Below are positions 1 through 8,063 of a stretch of DNA of 64,000 nt, in pieces; the stretch's first letter is position 1, and every line of letters starts with the position of its first letter. Both the position numbers and the translations under genes were made by a program. Under the pieces are notes generated by a model. It did not search any database, was not told the origin of the DNA, and worked only from the letters and a program-made list of their open reading frames with translations. Origin of the DNA: JAUZOB01 sp963692465 (GTDB taxonomy: Bacteria; Bacteroidota; Bacteroidia; Bacteroidales; Prolixibacteraceae); assembly GCA_963692465.1 (NCBI GenBank), contig OY829943.1, positions 3,224,001 through 3,288,000 on the forward strand, written 5' to 3'.

Positions 1-2025
1 ATAAAGTTTCATGTAAGAGGACAGTGGACCGGTTATTTTGGTATTTGAGGCCAGATCGTACCGGTCGTCCAAACTTACTGGAATTACCTTGTCATAGGTG
101 TGAAAACCATACGCTTTATGGAAAATCACCTTGCGGTCTTTAGCAACGAATACCTGGCAGCCGGGGAAGGCTTTTGATCTGATTGCAAGATTAACAATCG
201 AATCGACTCTTGTATTAATCCGTGCGGAGTTTAAGCCAACTTCTTCAGCAATCGTGTATTTAAAGCGAATTGGATTGGGTGTTGATAATCCTTCGCCAGC
301 TTTGTATAACCCCGTAATGGAAACCGGAAGTTTTCCCTGGGCACTAATACCTCCATAGATAAGCTGTGCACATAAATCCTCGTTAACCGGATCGTCCTGA
401 TAAGCAATAAGGAGCGCTTGGGGTTTTGAAAAATGTTTAAATTCTGCCAGAGCATAAGGATTTCCGAACAGTGTTATAATCGTTCTTTGCCGACCGGACA
501 GTGATGAAAGGAATTGTTCCAGCTCAGGTGTGGCATTGTAGGGGTATTGAGGGGAAACATGTTTGATGTTGCCGACTTTAACCGTTTTGCGGTTGGACAT
601 TTCATACAGGTTGTGAATGCCGACAATAACCAGATTGTAATTTTTTATCTGATTAAAAATCTGATCTGCTTCTTTGGCTGTGAAATTATCTGGTAGATTA
701 AAATGGTCTATGTCGGAGTAGCGGGACAGTCCCTTCTGAAAGGTCGTTATAGAATCGCTTCCTATCGAAACAGAGGCAATGTGAAGCGTATCCAAGCCTT
801 GCAGAGGAATGATATTTCTTTGATTTTCAAGTAATGTCAAAGAAGCTTCACTAAGCTGGCGGTTCAGTAACTCCGATTGGGGAGTGTTTAGTATTTTTTC
901 AATCCCCGATGGATTTATTGCTTTATATGAATTGAGTCCGACCTGATATTTGGCTAATAGAACCCGTTTACATTTTTGTTCAATGTCATTCCATTTTAGT
1001 TCTCCTGTTTTTAAAGCGCGGGTGATGGCTAAAATAGTCTCTTTAGGGTCTGCAGGGAATTCAACAACATCATTTCCTGCTTTGAGTGCAAGAACGTCAA
1101 TCGTGCCGGGAGCACCGTAACTACGGACTCCTTGCATATTCATGGCATCGGTGATGATAAGACCCTTAAATCCCCAGCTTTTCCTTAAAATATTATTGAT
1201 GATTAAAGGGGATAAAGTCGCTGGAATTCCCTTGGTGGAATCGAGTGCCGGAACATTCAGATGGGCTGACATAATTGCGGGGATTCCTGCGTTTATTAAT
1301 TCTCTGAAAGGTACTAATTCCGTGCTTTCCAGCCTTTCCCGACTATAAGGCAGGACCGGAAGTGTAAGGTGAGAATCGTTTTGGGTATCTCCATGTCCGG
1401 GAAAATGCTTGGCGACCGGGATAATTCCGGCGTTAAGCATTCCCTGCATCATTGCGGTTGCACATCGGGTAACGTTTTGAGGACTTTCACCAAAAGAACG
1501 CATTCCGATGATCGGATTATGAGGTTCGGTATTAATATCGGCATCGGGGGCCAGATTAACCTGCACACCAATTTGCTTTAACTGACGACCTGCTTCCTCT
1601 CCTGATTTCATGATGAGGTTTTGATCTTGTATCGCACCTAAAGCCATCGCGTAGGGAAGAGTCAAGGTACCGGAAAGTCGCATTCCAGGTCCCCATTCTG
1701 CATCCATTGCTATTAACAGTGGCGTTTTCGAAATAGACTGCAAGTAGTTGGTCAGACGGATTTGTTTTTTCAGATCCCCTTCAAAGAAAATCATTCCCCC
1801 GGGATGAAAATTACGGATTAGCTCAGCGGTCTTGATTTGCTGTTCGATATTATCTCCGGCCGAAGCAGCAACCCACACTAATTGTGCAATTCGTTCTTCT
1901 GGGGTCAGAGACCGATATACAGAATCAGTCCATTGTTCTGCCGTTTGCTTTTTGTTATCGGTAAAAGCGAATCCCTGTGCTGTGAACAGAAGAATGAAAA
2001 AGAGAACCCCGAATAATTTATTCAT
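1..2025 (-). CDS. GH3 beta-N-acetylglucosaminidase (NagZ-like) fused to serine beta-lactamase-family domain, 3' end cut by window edge
   Basis: I translated this frame by hand: 675 codons are open from an ATG at 2023-2025 to base 1 with no stop, so the C-terminus lies outside. Residues 1-20 form a signal peptide (MNKLFGVLFFILLFTAQGFA), so the enzyme is exported. Residues about 30-380 are a GH3 domain with the NagZ-type signature KHFPGHGDT...DSH near residue 206, the His/Asp loop of family 3 N-acetylglucosaminidases. About 380-590 looks like the C-terminal GH3 domain. At the window edge a class-C-beta-lactamase-like domain begins, with an SxxK motif (SNTK, about residues 660-663). By family knowledge it removes GlcNAc from muropeptides or chitin-like oligomers; the role of the serine hydrolase part is unknown. 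It is the last visible gene of the 7621-to-1 operon, one base after the preceding stop. Confidence 0.88.
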   Translation of the reverse strand, partial: MNKLFGVLFFILLFTAQGFAFTDNKKQTAEQWTDSVYRSLTPEERIAQLVWVAASAGDNIEQQIKTAELIRNFHPGGMIFFEGDLKKQIRLTNYLQSISKTPLLIAMDAEWGPGMRLSGTLTLPYAMALGAIQDQNLIMKSGEEAGRQLKQIGVQVNLAPDADINTEPHNPIIGMRSFGESPQNVTRCATAMMQGMLNAGIIPVAKHFPGHGDTQNDSHLTLPVLPYSRERLESTELVPFRELINAGIPAIMSAHLNVPALDSTKGIPATLSPLIINNILRKSWGFKGLIITDAMNMQGVRSYGAPGTIDVLALKAGNDVVEFPADPKETILAITRALKTGELKWNDIEQKCKRVLLAKYQVGLNSYKAINPSGIEKILNTPQSELLNRQLSEASLTLLENQRNIIPLQGLDTLHIASVSIGSDSITTFQKGLSRYSDIDHFNLPDNFTAKEADQIFNQIKNYNLVIVGIHNLYEMSNRKTVKVGNIKHVSPQYPYNATPELEQFLSSLSGRQRTIITLFGNPYALAEFKHFSKPQALLIAYQDDPVNEDLCAQLIYGGISAQGKLPVSITGLYKAGEGLSTPNPIRFKYTIAEEVGLNSARINTRVDSIVNLAIRSKAFPGCQVFVAKDRKVIFHKAYGFHTYDKVIPVSLDDRYDLASNTKITGPLSSYMKLY

Positions 2026-2026
2026 G

Positions 2027-3133
2027 TCAGACTTTTATGAAAATATTTTTCTTGTAGAGTACGTAACCAATAAGCCAAAAGACTATGACGTGGGATAATG
2101 CAAAGACTAAAGACCCGAAAGTTGGAGTGATGATATAGAAGAAAAAGTGGTTATATATCCAGTCGTAAGCGGAAACGGGCAATGCACCGGCCTCTGGAAT
2201 TTTGATTTTCATCAGAGTCTTAGCCCAAATGCCGGCAAAAGCAAAAAGAAAAAGAGGATTCATCCCAAAGACCAGAAACGGACTGGTCCATTTTTTCCAT
2301 CCCTTAATGTCAATGAGCCAGATGAATAGAGTCAGGACGATTATAGCCCAACCTGCGGCATAAAGAACATAAGAACTACTCCATAATGCTTTGTTGATCG
2401 GATAAATCTGTCCCCATGCATATCCGGCAACGACACTGGTAATACCCCAAAAAAGCAGGGTGAGAGGCAGCTTTTCATGTTCGGTTGACTGAATGAGTTT
2501 GCCAACTTGATAGCCAATGATGACTGTTCCGAGGGCGGGGAGTGTACTGAACAATCCTTCCGGATCAAATGGAATGCCAAATCCTTTGTAGAGGTGGGCC
2601 GTTCCCAATATTGCTGTGTCGAAAGGAATTGTTGCGTTACCTTGAAGACTGTATGGATCCGGAGCACCAAGCCATGAAATCAAACCCCAGTATACAAGCA
2701 GGATCCCTCCACAGATGTAGGGAAGATGCTTAGGCTTTGCTGAAAGGACAATAAGTCCGCCGATCCCATAGGCTAGTGCGATTCGTTGCAAAACACCCAG
2801 AATTCGTAATGTTGAATAATTGGTCATCCATTGAGGAAAGGAGTTCAGAAAAAGACCGATCAGAAAAATCAAGGCCGTTCTTTTACTTAACCTTTTAATT
2901 GACGATTTGTTGAGAGTACTGCCGTATTTACTGAAAGAGAAAAACATGGCAACACCGACTACAAAAAGGAAGAAAGGGAAGACCAGGTCGGTGGGAGTGC
3001 ATCCATTCCATTTTGAATGCTCAAGAGGAGGGTAGATATATTTCCAGCTTCCCGGATTGTTTACCGTAATCATTGCAGCAACGGTCAGTCCCCTCAGGAC
3101 ATCAAGCGCAACATAACGTTTTGTGTTTTTCAT
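2027..3133 (-). CDS. HGSNAT/NagX-family membrane acetyltransferase (DUF5009-like)
   Basis: This 368-residue polytopic membrane protein has about 10 hydrophobic segments. The N-terminal motif DVLRGLTVAAMI and the stretch EHSKWNGCTPTDLVFPFF match heparan-alpha-glucosaminide N-acetyltransferase relatives. His39 aligns with the catalytic histidine of human HGSNAT, which moves acetyl groups from cytosolic acetyl-CoA across the membrane to glucosamine. The start ATG overlaps the stop of the upstream symporter by four bases, and the stop lies one base before the GH3 start, so the three are translationally coupled. I infer acetylation of an amino sugar made available by the GH3 enzyme or handled by the symporter. 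Bacterial NagX proteins are known from GlcNAc clusters, but their exact substrate is poorly defined. Confidence 0.85.
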   Translation of the reverse strand: MKNTKRYVALDVLRGLTVAAMITVNNPGSWKYIYPPLEHSKWNGCTPTDLVFPFFLFVVGVAMFFSFSKYGSTLNKSSIKRLSKRTALIFLIGLFLNSFPQWMTNYSTLRILGVLQRIALAYGIGGLIVLSAKPKHLPYICGGILLVYWGLISWLGAPDPYSLQGNATIPFDTAILGTAHLYKGFGIPFDPEGLFSTLPALGTVIIGYQVGKLIQSTEHEKLPLTLLFWGITSVVAGYAWGQIYPINKALWSSSYVLYAAGWAIIVLTLFIWLIDIKGWKKWTSPFLVFGMNPLFLFAFAGIWAKTLMKIKIPEAGALPVSAYDWIYNHFFFYIITPTFGSLVFALSHVIVFWLIGYVLYKKNIFIKV

Positions 3134-4608
3134 GGCAACGGGTTCAATGAGTTGTTTTTATAAATAGTGTTTGTTTTATTCAGTGACAAAAGCCATAATC
3201 CGGCGAAGGTCAGCAGTCCATTAACCAGTAATAGTTCGAAACCAAATTTGTACCCTCCAAACCATGCGACTGAATTGGCATTGATAATATAAGTCAGAAT
3301 GGGGGATGCAATACAGATATAAGGCACATAGCGGTCACGGACGCTTCGGTGTGTGAGAATCCCGAAGGCAAATAGTCCCAACAGTGGACCATAGGTATAA
3401 CCGGCTGCCGTGAAGACCATGGTGATGACACTTTCGTTGTTGATAATTCTAAAAAGCACAATAACCAGAAACATCGCTATTGAAAAGCCAATATGAACAG
3501 CCAATCGGGTCTTCTTCCGGTCGGATGATGCCGGAGCGAAGTTGAGAATATCTATGCAGAAGGCAGTGGTAAGAGCCGTTAAGGCCGAATCGGCACTCGA
3601 ATAAGTGGTTGCTGTTATTCCTAGTAGAAAAACCACTCCAGCCATGGTTCCGAAATATTTAATAGCAAGAGTTGGAAATAAATCATCCGTTTTAGCCGGA
3701 ATTGCAATCCCTTTCTGTCGGGCATAAAGATAAAGCAGGACCCCGAGACTTAGAAAAAGTAGATTGACAATGATGAAATAAAAGCTAAACCAGTAAAGGT
3801 TCTTTTGTGCCTCTTTCTGATTTTTGCAAGTGAGACTTTTTTGCATCATGTTTTGGTTCAAACCATTTAGAACAATTACAATTCCAAGTCCAGCGATAAA
3901 CTGCTTGAAAAAATTTGTTCTTGCCCGCCAATCCCATACGAAGATATGACTGTGTGGATCATGGATGATGGTTGAACATAAAGCTTTGGGTGACAGGTTT
4001 AAATGGTGGGCAATAATAAAGATGGTAAGTCCGACTGAGAGTAACAGAAAGATCGTTTGTAAGGAATCGGTCCATATCACTGTTTTTATTCCCCCTTTGA
4101 AGGTGTAAACCCAAATCAGCAGCAAAATGATCAGCGCCGTTGCCCAGAACGGAACCCCGATTGCATTGAAAAAGGCAAGTTGCAGAACCCCGACAACCAC
4201 ATAGAGTCTGAACGAAGAGCCGATAATCTGAGAAATAATAAAGAAGAACGATCCTGTTTTATATGATTTTGTACCTAGTCTGTGTTGTAGGTAGGTATAG
4301 ATCGAGACTAGATTCAATTTATAATATAGCGGGATGAGGACTAATGCAATGACCCAGTATCCGGCAAAATTACCTAATAAGAATTGTAAATAAGACCAGT
4401 TCGAATTTCCAACTTCTCCTGGAACAGAGACAAATGTTATTCCTGAGATCGAGGAACCGATCATACCAAAAGCAATAAGGTACCATGGCGACTTTCTGTT
4501 AGCAGTGAAAAAAGTCTCATTACTTGAGTTCTTGGATGTAATAGCCGATACCCCGATTAGCATGGCAAAATATCCAATCAGAATAGAAAAGACTAGAGTC
4601 AGGCTCAT
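3130..4608 (-). CDS. Sodium:solute symporter (SSS family), probable amino-sugar transporter
   Basis: A 492-residue protein with about 13 transmembrane helices. The N-terminal segment FFTANRKSPWYLIAFGMIGS and the later GITATTYSSADSALTALTTA are typical of SSS-family symporters; the second is the sodium-site helix rich in Ser/Thr. It sits between a GHL10 hydrolase (41-bp gap) and the acetyltransferase (4-bp overlap). That placement suggests import of a sugar released from peptidoglycan, such as MurNAc, GlcNAc or a disaccharide. A MurNAc transporter in Tannerella forsythia is, as I recall, also an SSS-type protein. The substrate cannot be read from sequence alone. Confidence 0.88.
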   Translation of the reverse strand: MSLTLVFSILIGYFAMLIGVSAITSKNSSNETFFTANRKSPWYLIAFGMIGSSISGITFVSVPGEVGNSNWSYLQFLLGNFAGYWVIALVLIPLYYKLNLVSIYTYLQHRLGTKSYKTGSFFFIISQIIGSSFRLYVVVGVLQLAFFNAIGVPFWATALIILLLIWVYTFKGGIKTVIWTDSLQTIFLLLSVGLTIFIIAHHLNLSPKALCSTIIHDPHSHIFVWDWRARTNFFKQFIAGLGIVIVLNGLNQNMMQKSLTCKNQKEAQKNLYWFSFYFIIVNLLFLSLGVLLYLYARQKGIAIPAKTDDLFPTLAIKYFGTMAGVVFLLGITATTYSSADSALTALTTAFCIDILNFAPASSDRKKTRLAVHIGFSIAMFLVIVLFRIINNESVITMVFTAAGYTYGPLLGLFAFGILTHRSVRDRYVPYICIASPILTYIINANSVAWFGGYKFGFELLLVNGLLTFAGLWLLSLNKTNTIYKNNSLNPLP

Positions 4609-4649
4609 AATGTAATGTTAGAGTACGATTTGTATTTCTATTTAACTGA

Positions 4650-6149
4650 TTATTCCTGATTGAAATAGATTGGTTCGCTTTCCAGATTCGAATGACTTAA
4701 TGCCGTCAGAACGTAAAAATAGTCTCTCGGATTGTTTTTTTTATCCAGACTGATTTTAAATGCCGCATCGCCGGTAGCAGTAACAATTGCCGATGGATCT
4801 GCTCCGTTGACCGGTTTCCCTTTTCTGAAACGGTAAATCACAAATAGCTTGTCGTTCGCTCCTTTTTCCCAGCTGAACTTTAACTGGTTGTTACCTACAG
4901 ATAATATCGCTTTTGACGGCATGTCCGGGACTATTGGGGTGATGCGGTTATTAACCGGAGGCAATACTGCATAACGATACAATTTTTTGGTCAGACGTTG
5001 TTTTAGCCGATTCGGGTTTGTTAGAAAATATTTTGCACTGAAATACATGCTTCCCTGAATGGTTGGATAATTTCGAAGCAGATTAACCTGCCGGATGATT
5101 TCTTTTGAACTTCTCCATGCTTTATCTTTCGATTGACGGTCAATCAAGTAAGGAGCCTGACCGATAAAAAGCTGACTTCCATAAGTATTATGGCTCCACC
5201 AATCACACAGCACGGCATAATCGGCTACTTTTTTCCCAATGTACCAGTATAGCTGCGGAGTTACGTAATCAATCCAACCTTCTTTCTGCCATTTTAAAAT
5301 GTCAGCATACAAGTCATCGTAGTTTGTCACTCCGGCTTTTGTTTTGGAGCCGGTAGAATCTTTATTGCTATTTCTCCAGACCCCGAAAGGTGCAATTCCA
5401 AATTGCACCCATGGCTTAATGGTCCGGATGCTATCATGAATCTGTTTGATAATCAGATCTACATTTTCTCTGCGCCAATCCTCTTTTTGTTCTTTGCTGA
5501 AATTCCGTGGATATTGACTGAAAGAGTTTCCGTCGGGAAAATCAACATGGGCAATTTTATAAGGATAGAAATAATCATCCAGATGAATTGCATCAATGTC
5601 ATACCGTCTTACCACATCGCTTATGACTTTTGCTACATAGTCACGTGTTTGTGGTAATCCAGGATCAAAATATTTGTTCTCTCCGTAAGTCAGAAACCAT
5701 TCGGGATGTTGATTGGTTATGTGGTTTGGATCGGTTATGGTCTTTTTTACATCAAAGACGGCCCGGTATGGATTGAACCATGCATGAATTTCAATTCCTC
5801 TTTTGCGGCATTCACTGATAGTAAAAGTCAGCGGATCATAAGCAGGATTCGGACCAACTCCTTGTTTCCCACTGAGCCATTGCGACCATGGTTCGTAAGG
5901 AGAAGCATAGAAAGCATCGGTTGCCGGTCTTATCTGGAATACTACCGTATTGAGATGGTAGGACTGCAATGCATCAAGCAGATGAATCATTTCTTCTTTT
6001 TGTTGTTCTACAGGAAGTCCCGGTTTGGATGGCCAGTCAATGTTATCGACGGTGGCGATCCATGCGGCCCGCGTTTCCCGTTTTGGGGAATACTGGGCAT
6101 TGACCAGATAAGGTAAAAGCAAAAGCAGAATTAAAGAAATTTTTTTCAT
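4650..6149 (-). CDS. GHL10-family glycoside hydrolase (YngK/DUF187-like), exported
   Basis: This protein has 499 residues with a signal peptide (about 1-18, ending VNA before Gln19). Residues about 23-340 match the GHL10 (glycosyl-hydrolase-like 10) TIM-barrel family: TRAAWIATVDNIDWPS at the start, HAWFNPYRA near 122, the acidic pair in AIHLDDYFYPY (Asp191/Asp192), and FGIAPFGVWRN. The last 90 residues resemble a fibronectin type III module. Family members act on cell-surface or peptidoglycan glycans, but specificity is not established for this subgroup. It lies 26 bp after the transglutaminase gene and 41 bp before the symporter in the same operon, so a role in making a transportable sugar is a reasonable inference. 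Confidence 0.87.
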   Translation of the reverse strand: MKKISLILLLLLPYLVNAQYSPKRETRAAWIATVDNIDWPSKPGLPVEQQKEEMIHLLDALQSYHLNTVVFQIRPATDAFYASPYEPWSQWLSGKQGVGPNPAYDPLTFTISECRKRGIEIHAWFNPYRAVFDVKKTITDPNHITNQHPEWFLTYGENKYFDPGLPQTRDYVAKVISDVVRRYDIDAIHLDDYFYPYKIAHVDFPDGNSFSQYPRNFSKEQKEDWRRENVDLIIKQIHDSIRTIKPWVQFGIAPFGVWRNSNKDSTGSKTKAGVTNYDDLYADILKWQKEGWIDYVTPQLYWYIGKKVADYAVLCDWWSHNTYGSQLFIGQAPYLIDRQSKDKAWRSSKEIIRQVNLLRNYPTIQGSMYFSAKYFLTNPNRLKQRLTKKLYRYAVLPPVNNRITPIVPDMPSKAILSVGNNQLKFSWEKGANDKLFVIYRFRKGKPVNGADPSAIVTATGDAAFKISLDKKNNPRDYFYVLTALSHSNLESEPIYFNQE

Positions 6150-6175
6150 GGCAGGTAAGTTTGGTTAGTCTGTTT

Positions 6176-7621
6176 TTATTTCTTGTCGTTCAGAAAGTTT
6201 ATTTTCATGTTCCATTTCCATTTGTCGAAGTAAAGATTTCCGGAACGGGTCTCGACTTCTCCTCTTTGAAAATCGACTGACTCACTGCGAGGCCATAGTT
6301 TAGCGGGGATAAGCGGTTGACTAAAATCACGGTTTACGATTAAGCGGTAAGAATCAATTCCGTTGGTGTAGAAATAACGGACAGCCGGATCGGATGAATC
6401 CTGAAGATTGAAAGACTGATCGACCGGGATCCAGCCGATTCCTTCAAAATAAGCTTCACACCAGTCATGCAGACTAGCTTCGCCGGGGTGAAGCATAAAC
6501 CCAGTTTGCCAATGAGTCGGAATTCCTTCATAACGAGCCATCGTCATATACAGTAAAGTTTGCATTCCGCAGTCGCCGTGCTTATTGTCGAGAACATATT
6601 CCGGAATATGAGGAACCGTAGAGTATTCCAAAGCACTGGCCCACGTAACATGATCGTTAATCCAGGTATAAATCTTTTTGGATTTTAAGAAAGGATTGGT
6701 TTCATCCCCAACAATTTCCCGGGCTAAATCACGAATTCGCTTACTAAAAACGATTTCTGTCGGTCTCTGACATGTATTAATTTTATAAAGAGCCGATTCT
6801 TTGTTGTAGGGACGCACATCTTGAGGATTGACTCCAAAATATTGAGCAAAAGTTTTTAAGTGTAATGTAATGCTGAAAACGGTCGGTTTCCCCTTTTCTG
6901 CAACCTGTTCAAAATAAATTGTACGGTGGGCCGAGTTTTCTGGTGAAAGAATATATTTTTCCGGGAAATTCTTCAATAACTGAACATCCTGTTGACGGGC
7001 TTCATCTTGTCGTGGAAAAGGAAGCCAGCAGCGAATGACTTCTCCTGGTTTAACAGCATCCGGTTTAACGGTCAACGTGTACTCGAAGGTCAGTTCGCGG
7101 GGTTCTGTTAATTCTCCCGGTTTACTTGTTTCTTTAATGATGGCACTGGTATGATTAATTTTAAAAGCAGAAAAAACATCGGGAGAAGATCCGTCTTTCT
7201 GAGCTCTGACTTTTGCTGCTTCCGTATCAAGAAGAAACAGGTTGGAAACAGCACTCTCGAAATACCATTTCTGGCCATCGATGACTCGGCATTCAATTTT
7301 CTTTTGATCTTCCCAACTCTGCAATTGAGTATCAGATAAATTTGGGTAATAATTATTCAACTTCTCGCGAACCTGCTGTCCGGTCAGACAAAAATCACGT
7401 TTGATCCGATGCATCTGGTCACGAAGAGAATCAAGTTGCCTGTTTGATAAATTATGTCTTTTTAAACGAACTTGTTGATCCATGTAATGCTCTGCATCTG
7501 AGAATTTTCCATTTGCGATCATTTGGCTAAGCAAGTTAAGATCACTTACCGGTTGTTTCTTAAAACCGGCGTTGACACATAGAATGAGTGCCACAAGAAT
7601 GACTGGAAGTACTTTTTTCAT
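6176..7621 (-). CDS. Exported transglutaminase-like cysteine peptidase
   Basis: The product has 481 residues and an N-terminal signal sequence (hydrophobic residues about 4-19). A transglutaminase-like core lies at about 285-410 with a complete catalytic triad: Cys351 in KHGDCGMQT, His385 in ASLHDWCEAYF, and Asp401 in GWIPVDQSF. The N-terminal 150 residues are a helical region I do not recognise; 170-280 look like a beta-rich domain. Proteins of this fold in bacteria are usually amidases or peptidases. Being first in the salvage operon, it may cut peptide stems from muropeptides before the sugars are processed, but this is inferred from context. A -7 promoter box lies just upstream (7650-7657). 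Confidence 0.85.
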   Translation of the reverse strand: MKKVLPVILVALILCVNAGFKKQPVSDLNLLSQMIANGKFSDAEHYMDQQVRLKRHNLSNRQLDSLRDQMHRIKRDFCLTGQQVREKLNNYYPNLSDTQLQSWEDQKKIECRVIDGQKWYFESAVSNLFLLDTEAAKVRAQKDGSSPDVFSAFKINHTSAIIKETSKPGELTEPRELTFEYTLTVKPDAVKPGEVIRCWLPFPRQDEARQQDVQLLKNFPEKYILSPENSAHRTIYFEQVAEKGKPTVFSITLHLKTFAQYFGVNPQDVRPYNKESALYKINTCQRPTEIVFSKRIRDLAREIVGDETNPFLKSKKIYTWINDHVTWASALEYSTVPHIPEYVLDNKHGDCGMQTLLYMTMARYEGIPTHWQTGFMLHPGEASLHDWCEAYFEGIGWIPVDQSFNLQDSSDPAVRYFYTNGIDSYRLIVNRDFSQPLIPAKLWPRSESVDFQRGEVETRSGNLYFDKWKWNMKINFLNDKK

Positions 7622-7981
7622 AAATTAGTTATAACATGTCATACAACTACAAAGATAAAAAATTTCATGAGCCCTGTTATTCACAGGTTAAAAAATTGAC
7701 TCTAAAATAGCAGTTTTTAAAAAGAATAAAGATTGTCTGCCCAAAAAGACAATAAAATGATCAAAATTTTGCACTTTTTTATTCTCACCCCCATATAAAA
7801 GCAACAAATGGAATAAAAAAAGGATATGAAATATTCTACTACTAGAAATAAAGGGGCTTTCCTGAGAAAAAACAGTTCTTGTTTTTTTAACAGTGTTTTT
7901 TTGAAATCCAAGAATATACCCGAAAGTATTTTCAGAAGAATAAAGATTTGAGTCCGGGGATCAATGTTTAATCCGGATACG
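7622..7981. other. Intergenic spacer between terminator and salvage operon
   Basis: About 360 bp of AT-rich sequence with no convincing gene. A 64-codon frame on the minus strand (7717-7911) reads as hydrophobic, low-complexity sequence and has no recognisable motif; I regard it as chance. The only signal I support is the -7 box near the lower end, next to the transglutaminase gene. Confidence 0.5.
7650..7657 (-). promoter_or_regulatory. Bacteroidota -7 promoter box of the salvage operon
   Basis: Reading the minus strand, TATCTTTG matches the Bacteroidota -7 consensus TAnnTTTG exactly. It lies 28 bases before the ATG of the transglutaminase gene. No clear TTG (-33) element is visible about 20 bases further upstream. 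It most likely drives the five-gene run 7621 to 1. Confidence 0.55.
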
Positions 7982-8022
7982 AAAAAAGAGGCTGTTCAAT
8001 ATTTTTGAACCAGCCTCTTTTT
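7982..8022 (-). terminator. Intrinsic terminator after the tricorn-like protease gene
   Basis: An inverted repeat pairs GAGGCTG (7988-7994) with CAGCCTC (8011-8017). The stem extends inward through TTCAA/TTGAA with one bulged base. It is flanked by an A-run on one side and a T-run on the other, so it can terminate in both directions. It lies about 40 bp after the stop of the protease gene. Confidence 0.85.
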
Positions 8023-8063
8023 GATCATCTTTCAGAAGAGATCTCACCCCAGTGTGCCTGGAA

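Noticed and set aside
5403..6116. Antisense open frames of 84 and 136 codons within the GHL10 gene
   Set aside because: They lie opposite a strongly supported gene and have no independent signals.
7717..7911. 64-codon minus-strand frame in the spacer below the tricorn-like gene
   Set aside because: Low-complexity, Phe/Ile/Lys-rich translation of AT-rich DNA; no promoter or homologue recognised.
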